The translations under genes were made by a program, and so were the position numbers. DNA of 64,000 bases. Origin: UMGS1590 sp900552455. Its GTDB lineage: Bacteria > Bacillota > Peptococcia > Peptococcales > Peptococcaceae. Below, one piece after another: positions 53,227 through 61,913 of the stretch; position 1 is the stretch's first letter; each line of letters starts with the position of its first letter. A model generated the notes under the pieces. That model did no database searches. It had not been told where the DNA came from and saw only the letters and a program-made list of their open reading frames with translations. Location: NCBI GenBank assembly GCA_963931105.1, contig OZ007004.1, positions 1,426,001 through 1,490,000 on the forward strand, written 5' to 3'.

Positions 53227-53271
53227 CTGAGGTTACCGTCTACCGGTAGCACTCTTTTTTCTATATTTATC
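53227..53271 (+). terminator. Second terminator of the small ORF locus
   Basis: GAGGTTACCG / CGGTAGCACTC stem followed by TTTTTT. Confidence 0.7.
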
Positions 53272-53334
53272 ATACCATTTTTTCGTACGCGCTGCAAGAA
53301 CAATCATATGATCGTCGGCTTTCGCCGGCATTTT

Positions 53335-54675
53335 TTATTGCTCGCCAATATTTGCTGGCGAAAGGCAGACGAGGAGATGGAAGCCGTCGCCGTCGATGCG
53401 CGTTTCCAGCGTTCCGCTGTAGCGCTCGCAGATGCTCCGCATGCTCGGCAGCCCGTGGCCGTGGGCGCGCTTGTCCGGTTTCGTGGTGGAAAGATCGGCG
53501 TGGATCTCTCCGTGGATCGGATTGTCGACGGCGAGCATGAAAAGCCCCTTGTCGGCGCGGCAGCGCAGACGCACTGTGGCACCGGCGATGCCTGCCGCGC
53601 CTTCGCGCGCATTGTCGAGGGCGTTGCCGAGAAGGGCGCAGAGATCGGTGTCGGCGATGGCGAGATCAGCGGGCAGCGCGACCTGAAAATCGGCGGCGAT
53701 GCCGGATTGAGCCAGTGCGTCGGCTTTGGCAGCGAGGACAATATTAACCGTCTCATTCTCACAGAAACGGCGCGGTCGGCTCAGCGCACGGCTTTCGCCG
53801 AGCTCGTCGAGATAGGCGCGCGCTTCCTCCACTTTGCCCAGTTCGAGCAGTCCGGCAGCGGCGGTGATGTGGTTGCGCAGGTCGTGGCGCAGTTGGCGCA
53901 GCTGCTGGTCCTGTTGCTGCAAGCCTTCATAATAAATTGCCCGTTGCGCGGCGAGCGCCTGCTCCTGCTCCATCGCGTTTTGCCGCGCGAGCACGATGAT
54001 CGCTGCGAGCAGCACGATCGAAGTGATGAGCACGAAGGGAAGGATCCCCAGCCCCACGCGCAGAGAAACGTTCAGCACCGCTTCAGATTCCCAGCGCGGA
54101 TAGGTGAGCAGCACTGTCGAGCAGAGCGCCGCCATCGGCAGCAGCGACAGCGCCAGCGTGAGCATCCAGAGATTTCTCGATAGCAGCGGCGGTTCCTTCG
54201 GCAGAAAACGGTGAAAGCCCAGATAGATCGCCAGTGTGATGATCAGCCGCCCGCAACGCGTGGCGAGATCGGTGTTGCGGTTGAGAAAACCATAGCCAAT
54301 GTAGGTGTCCAGCAGCGCGGCGATGGACATGGACATGCAGAAAAAAATGAAGCAGAGGGTGATGCGCCCTACGCGGTCGCCACGTGTCGAGAGCATGAAG
54401 CCGGCGACGTAGAAGGGCAGTGTGTAGAGCAGGTTCGGGTCGCCGACCCAGATCACCATGACGGCGCTGATGCCCATCGTCACCGCCAGCAGAGGTGTGC
54501 CCCAGTGCGGACGCACCGGCAGGAAAGCCCGCACCATCCGGTACAGCAGCCAGCCGCAGAGCACCCCAATGAGCACGCCGAGCACGCTGAAAAAAATATT
54601 TTCGAAGGCCGTGATCGCCAGATGATAGCTGCCCGACTCCTCGCCCAGGTAAAGTTCCTGATAACTGTCTGTCAT
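53335..54675 (-). CDS. GHKL sensor histidine kinase (AgrC-like)
   Basis: A 446-aa membrane kinase with six or seven N-terminal helices (about 20-235). The phospho-acceptor His lies in RQLRHDLRNHITAAAGLLEL, the N-box in ALLGNALDNAREG, and the G-box in KRAHGHGLPSMRSICERY. It is separated by 3 bp from the LytTR response regulator. The pair is divergent from a BceAB-like ABC transporter, so it likely senses a peptide, antibiotic or envelope signal and induces that transporter. Confidence 0.9.
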   Translation of the reverse strand: MTDSYQELYLGEESGSYHLAITAFENIFFSVLGVLIGVLCGWLLYRMVRAFLPVRPHWGTPLLAVTMGISAVMVIWVGDPNLLYTLPFYVAGFMLSTRGDRVGRITLCFIFFCMSMSIAALLDTYIGYGFLNRNTDLATRCGRLIITLAIYLGFHRFLPKEPPLLSRNLWMLTLALSLLPMAALCSTVLLTYPRWESEAVLNVSLRVGLGILPFVLITSIVLLAAIIVLARQNAMEQEQALAAQRAIYYEGLQQQDQQLRQLRHDLRNHITAAAGLLELGKVEEARAYLDELGESRALSRPRRFCENETVNIVLAAKADALAQSGIAADFQVALPADLAIADTDLCALLGNALDNAREGAAGIAGATVRLRCRADKGLFMLAVDNPIHGEIHADLSTTKPDKRAHGHGLPSMRSICERYSGTLETRIDGDGFHLLVCLSPANIGEQ

Positions 54676-54678
54676 CGA

Positions 54679-55392
54679 CTAGCCCTCCAGTGTCTGCTGC
54701 GCCACCGCCAGCAGCGCCGTTTGCCGCTGGCTGCGGCTGAGCGGAAGCCGTTCGCTGTTCACAAGCACGACTTCGTTCGTTTCCATGCGCGCGATGGCGC
54801 CGATGCGCACGAGGTAGCGCTGATGGATGCGCACGAAATGTTTGCCCACTTCGGCGGCGACGGCGTCGAGCTTGCCGTAGAAACTCACCGTGCGCTCTGT
54901 GGTGACACAGTGCACTTTGCGCCGTTCCGATGTGAAATAGAGGATCGTCTGATAGGGCAGACGGTAGGTGGTGTCGCCGTTTTTGGCGATGTAGGCTTCG
55001 TCAAGCCCGCGCAATAGCGCCGCCTGCGCACGCCGCAGCACTTCCTCGAGCTGCTCCTGACGCGGCGGTTTGAGCAGGTAACCGAGCGCGCCGGTGCCGT
55101 AGCCGTCGAAGACATAGTCGCTATAGCTCGTGCAAAATGCCAGCTGCAGGCTGTCGTCGAGGGCGCGCAGCCGCTTCGCCGTGTCGATGCCGGAGAGCGT
55201 TTTCATTTCCATGTCGAGAAAAACGAGATCGAGCTCGCCGAGATGCTTCGCGTACCAGTCGAGCAGCCCTTCGCCGGACGAAAACTGGAAAAACTGCGCC
55301 TCCCAGCCGTTGATTTCCAGCGCCCGCTCGAGCGCGTCTTCAAGCAGCAGGCGCGCGTCTGCAATGTCGTCGCAGAGTCCGATGCGCAGCAT
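54679..55392 (-). CDS. LytTR-family response regulator (AgrA-like)
   Basis: A 237-aa regulator: receiver domain (about 1-125) with acidic pocket CDD and phospho-acceptor Asp in LDLVFLDMEM (about residue 59), Lys in YLLKPPRQEQ, and a C-terminal LytTR DNA-binding domain (about 135-235; RTVSFYGKLDAVAAEVGKHF, RIHQRYLVRI, LPLSRSQR). LytTR proteins bind pairs of short direct repeats about 21 bp apart, and two such pairs lie just upstream in the divergent intergenic region. Confidence 0.92.
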   Translation of the reverse strand: MLRIGLCDDIADARLLLEDALERALEINGWEAQFFQFSSGEGLLDWYAKHLGELDLVFLDMEMKTLSGIDTAKRLRALDDSLQLAFCTSYSDYVFDGYGTGALGYLLKPPRQEQLEEVLRRAQAALLRGLDEAYIAKNGDTTYRLPYQTILYFTSERRKVHCVTTERTVSFYGKLDAVAAEVGKHFVRIHQRYLVRIGAIARMETNEVVLVNSERLPLSRSQRQTALLAVAQQTLEG

Positions 55393-55451
55393 GATGATCC
55401 CTCCCTGTGAAAAGTTTCTGTGCTTATTTTACCACAGCGCGGGCTCGCCGA

Positions 55452-55539
55452 AAAACCAAACTTGACATCTGCGCGACCAATTTTGACATTGCGCGTGCTT
55501 GCGCTGCCAAAAATGACAACTACGACGCCAGATTTGACA
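55452..55539. promoter_or_regulatory. Four direct repeats in two 21-bp pairs, LytTR operator candidate
   Basis: Four copies of a CCAAAnTTGACAt-like motif; the TGACA cores start at 55463, 55484, 55514 and 55535. Spacing is 21, 30 and 21 bp. They lie between the response-regulator gene and the ABC transporter, upstream of a weak promoter (TAAGCT near 55570 without a good -35). Confidence 0.72.
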
Positions 55540-55624
55540 GCACCGCCAGCAGCCTCCGCCAAAAGATGGTAAGCTTGAACCATGGAAAACAACCACGATC
55601 CATCATAAAAAGGAGGCAACGACC

Positions 55625-56368
55625 ATGTTAAACGTTCATGATCTGCACAAATCCTATCAGGTCGGCAGCACGACCTATGAAGTACTCAAGGGCATCTCCC
55701 TTTCCATTGACCAGGGCGAATTTGTCGCCATCATGGGGCCGTCGGGCTCCGGCAAAACGACGCTCCTCAACTGCATTTCCTGCTACATCCCGTCAGATTC
55801 CGGCAGCATTTTGCTCGGTAACACGGAGCTCGCCAAGCTGGACGAGGAAGCCCTCGCCGATGTGCGCAACAAAAAGCTCGGCTTTGTTTTCCAGGATTTT
55901 CTGCTGCTCGATGGGCTTTCGGTGCGCGAGAATATTCTCCTGCCGTCGATCATTGGCGGTACCGTGAGCGACCAGGTAGAAGCGCGCGCTGACCAGCTTT
56001 GCGAGGTGTTCGGTCTGTCGCATATCAAAGCCAAATATCCGGCGGAAATCTCCGGTGGCGAAAAACAGCGCACAGCGGTGGCCCGCGCGCTCATCAATCA
56101 GCCGCTGATGATCCTCGCCGACGAACCGACGGGCAATCTCGACAGCAAATCCTCGCGCGCCGTCATCGACAGCTTTCTCCAGGCCAGACAGGCGATGGAC
56201 GCCACCATTCTCATGGTCACCCACGATTCCTACGCGGCGAGCTTCTGCGATCGCGTCGTCGTTTTGCGCGACGGCGTCGTCTGGCGCACGCTGCGTCGCG
56301 GCAGCGAATCCCGCGGCGATTTCCAGGATGCGCTCCTCGATGCAGTGCGTGAAATGGGAGAGGAGTGA
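55625..56368 (+). CDS. BceA/MacB-type ABC transporter ATPase
   Basis: A 247-aa ATPase: Walker A GPSGSGKTTL at about 39-48, Q-loop FVFQDFLLLD, signature ISGGEKQRTAVARAL, Walker B LMILADEPTGNLD, and switch His in VTHDSYAASF. It belongs to the group pairing with FtsX-like permeases that protect against peptide antibiotics (BceAB, MacB). AAAGGAGG precedes the ATG, and the permease starts 6 bp downstream. Confidence 0.92.
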   Translation: MLNVHDLHKSYQVGSTTYEVLKGISLSIDQGEFVAIMGPSGSGKTTLLNCISCYIPSDSGSILLGNTELAKLDEEALADVRNKKLGFVFQDFLLLDGLSVRENILLPSIIGGTVSDQVEARADQLCEVFGLSHIKAKYPAEISGGEKQRTAVARALINQPLMILADEPTGNLDSKSSRAVIDSFLQARQAMDATILMVTHDSYAASFCDRVVVLRDGVVWRTLRRGSESRGDFQDALLDAVREMGEE

Positions 56369-56374
56369 TCGGTC

Positions 56375-58501
56375 ATGACCACACTCACAAATTTTGACAA
56401 GGTGCAGGCGCGTCTGCGCCGGGCCAATCGTGGCCGCTACGCGCTACTGCTCTTTTGCAGCTTTTTCTCGGTGACCCTCGTCACCGCCTACAGCCTGATG
56501 ATGCGCTCGCCGACTGTGATGGACGTGCTGCCGGAGGGCGGCGACAGCCGCAAGCAGATCATGATGGTCTTCGTGCTGACGATCCTCGGCTGCGCTGTGT
56601 TCACGACCTACGCCGCCGGTCTTTTCTTCCGGGAAAAGAGCCGCGAGACAGGCATTTTCCTCGCCCTCGGCGCCAGCCGCAGAACCTTGCAGCGCGCGCT
56701 TTACAGAGAGCTTGCGCTCGTCGCGCTGACAAGCTGCGTTGGCGGCGGGATCCTCGGGATCGGCGTCGCTGCCGGGATCTGGCAGATCTTCCGCGCCGTC
56801 GTCGTCGATTCGGCGGAAATGGCGCTTTCCTTCGATCCGCGCGGCTATGCATATGTGCTCGCATTCGCGCTTTTTGTGACGGCGATGCTCTTTTTCCTTG
56901 GGCGTCGCTCTGTGCGGGGAACGAACATCATCGACGTCGTCCAGGAGAGCCACAAGAGCGAACCGATCCGCGCCATACCGCGTTGGTACGGCCGCGTGGG
57001 GATTTTGCTCGTGGTGATCGGCGGCCTGCTCGGATATTTTGCGCCAACTTTCTTCATTAAAGTACTGCGCTGGTATCCGCCGGGCGTTGTCGACGCGCTC
57101 TGTTTCGCGCCGGCGCTCATCGGCCTTTACATGATGCTGCTCCACACCGTCGGCAATGGCTGGGGCGGCAAACGCAAGCGCTACAAGGACATCATCTCCG
57201 TCTCGATGATGAAATTCCAGGCGCGCCAGACTGTGCGCAACATGCTCGTGATGACGCTGCTCATCGCCGGCGCCTATTTCGCCAGCTTCTATATGCCAAT
57301 GATGAGCGGCAGCGCCGAAGTCGGTGCACGATCGCTGCCGATCGATTATCTTTTTCACTATCGCGCCGACCAGCGCGAGATTCCTGACGAAGATGCCATC
57401 CGCGCCCTGGCGGATGACTACGGCGTCACCATCGAGAGCTACAGCGAAGCGCCAATGGCGCGGCTGGCTGTCGACGGCGAGCACGAGGAGGAGACAGAGA
57501 CCGCTTTCGGCACGACCTATGAGATGATCTACGCTGAACAGAATCAATCGAATCTCTTTCTCTCCGAGAGCGGCTATCGCGCCCTCACTGGCGTGGACGT
57601 GGATGTCGAGCCAGGAACGATCGCGCCGGTTTACGACAGCAACGGCTTTGACAACTACGAGCTCACGGAAGACGTGACGCTGGTGACGAATTTCGTCACC
57701 GGCGAGGAATTCCCGGTCACCGTCGCCGAGTCCTTCACGAACGACAGCCTGCTCGGCCATTATGTCCTCGATGACAGTGACTACGCGCGCATGACTGCCG
57801 GACTCACCAGCGAATGGCTGGAAAATCTCGTCGCCTTCAACGTTGCCAATGTTGACGAGACCTACGATTTCGCCGACGCGCTCTTTAACGCCATTGTCGA
57901 CGCTTCCGGGCCAGAGGTGGAGCTTGTGGACGCCTGGGATCCTGTCGTGCGGGCGCGTGAGATCGCTGAGACCGGCGAATACTGGGTAGATACGCAGCTT
58001 GCGGAAGAAACCGGCGTCCGCTACGACAACCGCGACAGCACCGATTTCCGTACGTACTGGCAATTCATGCCAACTTTCCGCGTCCTCAACGACGCCGACA
58101 TGCTCCAGACTTACGCCGTCTTTATGATGATTTTCGTCTTCATCGCCATCGTCTGCTTCGCCGCCGTTTTCGTCATCGCCTACACGCGCTGTCTCACGGT
58201 CGCGCTGACGAATCGCCGCGTCTACGACGATCTGCGCCATCTCGGCGCGCCGCCAGTCTATCTGCGCCATTCGGCGACGAGCCAGGTGCGCCGCGTTTTT
58301 CTCACGCCGAGCATCCTGGGCACCACTGTGATCAGCGCCTTCTACTGCATGATGATGTATTTTAACGACGGTGGCTTCACAGCAGGCGAGCTCGTCGGAC
58401 TCGGCCGCTGCGCCCTCGTCATCCTCGGCATCAGCGCCCTGCTCTGGGCCGTCTATCGCCTCACCCGCCGCAAAGTTTTCGCCATCCTCGGTGTGAAATA
58501 A
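56375..58501 (+). CDS. BceB-like FtsX-domain ABC permease
   Basis: A 708-aa permease with about ten helices: two sets flank FtsX-type domains, and a large extracellular domain (about 310-560) is rich in Asp/Glu/Tyr, as in BceB-type sensors and exporters of bacitracin-like peptides. The last four helices (about 575-705) carry the second FtsX core. It functions with the preceding ATPase; likely substrates are cell-wall-active peptides. It should be induced by the divergent LytTR system. Confidence 0.88.
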   Translation: MTTLTNFDKVQARLRRANRGRYALLLFCSFFSVTLVTAYSLMMRSPTVMDVLPEGGDSRKQIMMVFVLTILGCAVFTTYAAGLFFREKSRETGIFLALGASRRTLQRALYRELALVALTSCVGGGILGIGVAAGIWQIFRAVVVDSAEMALSFDPRGYAYVLAFALFVTAMLFFLGRRSVRGTNIIDVVQESHKSEPIRAIPRWYGRVGILLVVIGGLLGYFAPTFFIKVLRWYPPGVVDALCFAPALIGLYMMLLHTVGNGWGGKRKRYKDIISVSMMKFQARQTVRNMLVMTLLIAGAYFASFYMPMMSGSAEVGARSLPIDYLFHYRADQREIPDEDAIRALADDYGVTIESYSEAPMARLAVDGEHEEETETAFGTTYEMIYAEQNQSNLFLSESGYRALTGVDVDVEPGTIAPVYDSNGFDNYELTEDVTLVTNFVTGEEFPVTVAESFTNDSLLGHYVLDDSDYARMTAGLTSEWLENLVAFNVANVDETYDFADALFNAIVDASGPEVELVDAWDPVVRAREIAETGEYWVDTQLAEETGVRYDNRDSTDFRTYWQFMPTFRVLNDADMLQTYAVFMMIFVFIAIVCFAAVFVIAYTRCLTVALTNRRVYDDLRHLGAPPVYLRHSATSQVRRVFLTPSILGTTVISAFYCMMMYFNDGGFTAGELVGLGRCALVILGISALLWAVYRLTRRKVFAILGVK

Positions 58502-58507
58502 TGCCCG

Positions 58508-58544
58508 ATAAAAATGACCGCTCACGATGGGCGGTCGTTTTTTA
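58508..58544. terminator. Intrinsic terminator
   Basis: AATGACCGC / GCGGTCGTT stem followed by TTTTTATTTTT after the permease; also located at the 3' end of the convergent Fic gene. Confidence 0.82.
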
Positions 58545-58547
58545 TTT

Positions 58548-59690
58548 TTATGTATCCTGGCGCAGGATGGCCAGATAATCTTCGTAGGCGAAGACACGGT
58601 TGCGGCTGGCGTTTGTTGTTTCCTGGAGAATGCCCAGGGCGACGAGTTTTTTCACGCCTGCGGCGACGGTGTTGTAGCTCAGCGCGAGGGCGTCGGCAGT
58701 TTGCCGCAAGGTGATGATCGGGTGTGCTTCAATGTAGTCGAAAAGTCGCCGCAGATTGTCCGGCTGGCGGTTGGAAACTGGCAGCTGTGCAAGGTTGGCG
58801 TTGTGCAGCTCCGAGAGCGACCAGATCGTTTCGGTCGCGTCGATGGCGGCGGCGTTCACCGCTTCAAGGAAGAAGCGTATCCATTGCTCATAATTTCCTG
58901 TGCGGCGTACCTCGCTGATGCGATCGTAATATTCCAGCTGATTTTTCTTGAGAAAATATGAGACATAAATCACAGGCTTTGTCAGCAGCGATTTTTCAAT
59001 GAAGTAGAGCAGAATCAGCAGGCGGCCGATGCGGCCGTTACCATCGAGAAATGGATGAATGGTTTCGAACTGGTAATGGATGAGCGCGGCGTCGATGAGC
59101 GGTGGATACGGTGTGTCGGTGTTGATGTAGTGCTCAAGATCGTCGAGCGCGGCAGTCATGTCGTCGACATTTGGCGGAATGTAGCGCGCATCTTTGAGGC
59201 CACAGCCGGCGGGGCCGATCCAGTTTTGACTGCGGCGAAATTCGCCGGGATTTTTTTCTTCGCCGCGCACGCCCTCCATGAGCACGGCGTGGGTTTCACG
59301 CAGCAGGCGGTTGCAGAGCGGGAGCTGATGCATACGCTCAAGGGCAAACTGTGCCGCACGCACATAATTGACGACTTCGCCAGCGTCGAGATTGGCGGCG
59401 GTATCAAGCTCAGGATCAAGGACATCCTCCAGCGTGCACTGCGTGCCTTCAATCTGCGAGGAAAGCAGCGCTTCCTTGCGCACATACATGGCGATGAAAA
59501 GATCGGTGCTGGGAATGAGCAGCGCGAGGCGCTCGAGATTGGTCAGCGCACGGCTGGTGGTGACGAGCATCTGGCGCATGTCGCTATCAAGGGTGAGCGC
59601 TGGCCCAGGCGGCAGCGGCGACGGGCGGAAAGACCAGTACGCCGCATCGCCGGTGAGATTTTGTACGAGGGTTCCGGCGCGTTCTGTCAT
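58548..59690 (-). CDS. Fic-family protein with N-terminal inhibitory helix and winged helix
   Basis: A 380-aa Fic protein, presumed AMP-transferase. The inhibitory motif is SSQIEGTQ (about 70-77; S-x-x-x-E-G), and the Fic active-site motif HPFLDGNGRIGRLL (about 208-221) is complete. A C-terminal winged helix follows (LRQTADALALSYNTVAAGVKKL). The start is the ATG at 59690 because AAAGGAG lies 8 nt before it; the ATG at 59708 is upstream of that site. Its promoter contains ATTTTGAAATAAG-type repeats, so it probably represses itself. Target protein unknown. Confidence 0.9.
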   Translation of the reverse strand: MTERAGTLVQNLTGDAAYWSFRPSPLPPGPALTLDSDMRQMLVTTSRALTNLERLALLIPSTDLFIAMYVRKEALLSSQIEGTQCTLEDVLDPELDTAANLDAGEVVNYVRAAQFALERMHQLPLCNRLLRETHAVLMEGVRGEEKNPGEFRRSQNWIGPAGCGLKDARYIPPNVDDMTAALDDLEHYINTDTPYPPLIDAALIHYQFETIHPFLDGNGRIGRLLILLYFIEKSLLTKPVIYVSYFLKKNQLEYYDRISEVRRTGNYEQWIRFFLEAVNAAAIDATETIWSLSELHNANLAQLPVSNRQPDNLRRLFDYIEAHPIITLRQTADALALSYNTVAAGVKKLVALGILQETTNASRNRVFAYEDYLAILRQDT

Positions 59691-59725
59691 TGTGAGCACT
59701 CCTTTCATTTTGAAATACTACTGCC

Positions 59726-59772
59726 ATTTTAAGCCGCTTATTTCAAAATCACAAGAGGAAATTGAAATAAGC
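59726..59772 (-). promoter_or_regulatory. Fic promoter with palindromic operator
   Basis: On the minus strand TTGTGA (59749-59754), 17-bp spacer, TAAAAT (59726-59731). Perfect 11-bp arms GCTTATTTCAA (59736-59746) and TTGAAATAAGC (59762-59772) flank the -35; one arm sits in the spacer. Confidence 0.75.
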
Positions 59773-59778
59773 ACACAA

Positions 59779-59825
59779 AAAAATGCTCCTTATTTCAAAT
59801 TAAGGGGGTGATTTTGAAATAAGGA
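59779..59825 (-). terminator. Terminator of the HK/RR operon, built from the same GAAATAAG motif
   Basis: Perfect 15-bp arms GCTCCTTATTTCAAA / TTTGAAATAAGGAGC, with a T run on the minus strand (complement of 59773-59779). It carries two more copies of the Fic operator half-site. Confidence 0.78.
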
Positions 59826-59841
59826 GCAAAAACGATCGGTT

Positions 59842-61050
59842 TTATTTCAACGGCAGCCAGAGCTCGCAGCGGAAATGGTCCGTGGTGTCGAAGCGGGCTT
59901 CGCCGCCATGGGCCTGGGCGATCTTTTTGACGAGGGAGAGACCGGTGCCGTGGGCAGCGAGGCCGTCGTTTTCTACGCCGGGGCTTTGGCCGATGCTGGC
60001 GCTTGTGGCTGGGGCGTCGCTTTCGACGAAGAGGACGACGTGGTGGTCGCGCGCAAATCCGCCGGCGCAGATGGTGCAGCCCGGTGGATTGTGGCGCACG
60101 CAGTTGTTCAGGAGATTGGTGAGGGCGCGGCGCAAAAGCTGCGGATCGGCGCCCAGCGCTGGCAGCGGTGTTTCAGGCAGATCGATGTCCAGCGGATAGT
60201 CGTCGGCCTGGCCGCTGTTGAGAAAATCGGCGATCGTCTGTCGCAGGAGCGCGGCAGGCTGCACGATTTCGCGGCGCAGCGGCTGCATGCTCGATTCCAG
60301 CCGCATGGTGAGATTGAGATCGCCGACGAGATCGCGGATGGTTTGGCTCTGGCGGCGGATGAGCGCGGCCTGCTTGCGCGCGTCCGCGGAGAGCGCGGGA
60401 TCGTTTTCGAGCTGGGCAGCGTTGCCCATGACGAGGGCCAGCGGTGTGCGGATGTCGTGGCTGACGCCATTCACCCATTCGGCGCGGGCGGCGTCGACGC
60501 GCGACTGATCCTTGCGGAACCAGCGGCGCAGCAGCAGCGCCGAAGCGCCGAGCACGCAAATGAGCATGACGAGAAAGAGCCCGCTGAACCAGAAGAGCGT
60601 CGGCGTGATGGTGTTGGTCGGGATCTCGACGCTGTAGCGCTGCAGGCTGAATTCCGGCGCGCCGATGACGAGCAGACCGTCGTCGCGGATGCGCGTGCGC
60701 ACGGGGTAATCGTCGATGAACCAGCGTGTGAACGCGGCGACGTCGCGCATGGTGTAGTGATCAGGAATTTCATCAGGCTTGTGATAGCTCCAGATGACGT
60801 CGCCGCTGTCGTCGATGAGCATGGCCCACTGGTTTTTGCCGTCGAGGGCGTAGGCGGCGCTGAATTCGTAGCCGTCGGCGGTCTGCACGAGGGCTTCGTC
60901 GATGGTGTTGGTGGAAAAATTGGCGTCGACGTTGAGCTTGAACGTGAGCACCATATAGCCGAGAATGCCCAATAGAAAAAGCACAACGATCAGCGCCATG
61001 GCCAGCGTCATTATCAGCGCCGAGCGCCAGATGCCAGTGAGTCGTTTCAT
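59842..61050 (-). CDS. Sensor histidine kinase of OmpR-type system
   Basis: A 402-aa kinase: N-terminal membrane helix (about 10-35), an extracytoplasmic sensor (about 36-150), a second helix (about 155-175), a HisKA domain with GVSHDIRTPLALV (His at about 200), an N-box in ALTNLLNNCVRHNPPG and an ATP lid and G2 box AHGTGLSLVKKIAQAHGG. No HAMP domain is evident. Its start overlaps the response-regulator stop by 4 bp. Divergent from a lantibiotic-immunity-type ABC transporter. Confidence 0.92.
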   Translation of the reverse strand: MKRLTGIWRSALIMTLAMALIVVLFLLGILGYMVLTFKLNVDANFSTNTIDEALVQTADGYEFSAAYALDGKNQWAMLIDDSGDVIWSYHKPDEIPDHYTMRDVAAFTRWFIDDYPVRTRIRDDGLLVIGAPEFSLQRYSVEIPTNTITPTLFWFSGLFLVMLICVLGASALLLRRWFRKDQSRVDAARAEWVNGVSHDIRTPLALVMGNAAQLENDPALSADARKQAALIRRQSQTIRDLVGDLNLTMRLESSMQPLRREIVQPAALLRQTIADFLNSGQADDYPLDIDLPETPLPALGADPQLLRRALTNLLNNCVRHNPPGCTICAGGFARDHHVVLFVESDAPATSASIGQSPGVENDGLAAHGTGLSLVKKIAQAHGGEARFDTTDHFRCELWLPLK

Positions 61051-61739
61051 CGTCCATCCTCCCGCGCCAGACGATAGCCAAGGCCGCGCACCGTCAGCAG
61101 ATGCTCTGGATGCGAGGGATCGCGCTCAATCTTTGCGCGCAGACGACGGATGTGCACCATCAGCGTGTTTTCGTAGCCGATGTTTGGTCCATCCCAGAGC
61201 GCTTCACAGAGGGCGTCGATGGTGACGATGTTGCCGCGGTTGTCCCAGAGCTTGCGCAGCAGGGTGTATTCCTTGGCGGTCAGCGGAATTTCCTCGCCAT
61301 CTCTGCGCACAAGGCTCTTGCCCCAGTCGATCTCGACATCGCCGAGACGGGCGCTGTCGTTTTCCGGCGCATCGCGATAAACGCGGCGCAGCACAGCGGC
61401 CAATCGCAGCAGCAGCTCCTCCGGCAGGAAGGGTTTGGTGATGTAATCGTCGGCGCCGAGACCGAGTCCCTGCAGCCGCGCAGCGTCTTCGTCGCGGGCA
61501 GAGAGAAAGAGCGTCGGCACATCGCGCAGGGCGCGCAGCTGACCGAACAGGCTGAAGCCGTCGCCGTCGGGCAGCATCACGTCGAGAAGCACAGCGTCTG
61601 GCTGCTCGGCGCGGAAGACCGTCAGCGCTTCGGCACAGCTGCCGGCAGTCGCCGTCGCGTAGCCTGCCTGGGCGAGAAAGGCGCGGATCATTTCGCAGAG
61701 GGCGCGCTCGTCGTCGACGATGAGAATTTTGTAAGCCAT
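61047..61739 (-). CDS. OmpR/PhoB-family response regulator
   Basis: A 230-aa regulator: receiver domain with phospho-acceptor Asp in PDAVLLDVMLPDGDG (about residue 51), Lys in YITKPFLPEELL, and a C-terminal winged helix (about 130-228; LTAKEYTLLRKLWDNRGNIV, NTLMVHIRRLRAKI). First gene of the two-component operon. Candidate operators are 11-bp tandem repeats in the divergent promoter region (61817-61838). Confidence 0.94.
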   Translation of the reverse strand: MAYKILIVDDERALCEMIRAFLAQAGYATATAGSCAEALTVFRAEQPDAVLLDVMLPDGDGFSLFGQLRALRDVPTLFLSARDEDAARLQGLGLGADDYITKPFLPEELLLRLAAVLRRVYRDAPENDSARLGDVEIDWGKSLVRRDGEEIPLTAKEYTLLRKLWDNRGNIVTIDALCEALWDGPNIGYENTLMVHIRRLRAKIERDPSHPEHLLTVRGLGYRLAREDGR

Positions 61740-61816
61740 GGTGGATCATTTCCTTCATTATAATGTGATTCTATCATAGCATATTTTGCGCGCGCACCCA
61801 AGCGTATACGTGCATT

Positions 61817-61869
61817 GTAAGGTAAGCGTAAGGGAGGCGTCACTGACGTTTAAGGCGGAACGGGTAAGA
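61817..61869 (+). promoter_or_regulatory. Operator and promoter of the immunity-type ABC transporter
   Basis: 11-bp direct repeat GTAAGGTAAGC (61817-61827) and GTAAGGGAGGC (61828-61838), typical phasing for OmpR-family dimers. The -10 TAAGAT lies at 61864-61869 and lacks a good -35, suggesting activation by the divergent regulator. Confidence 0.65.
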
Positions 61870-61913
61870 TAAGAGCATGAAATGAAAAAGAAAAAGAAAT
61901 GGAGTGAACGATC

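Noticed and set aside
56444..58597. 717-codon minus-strand frame opposite the BceB-like permease
   Set aside because: Shadow frame: the plus strand carries the membrane helices and is coupled to its ATPase.
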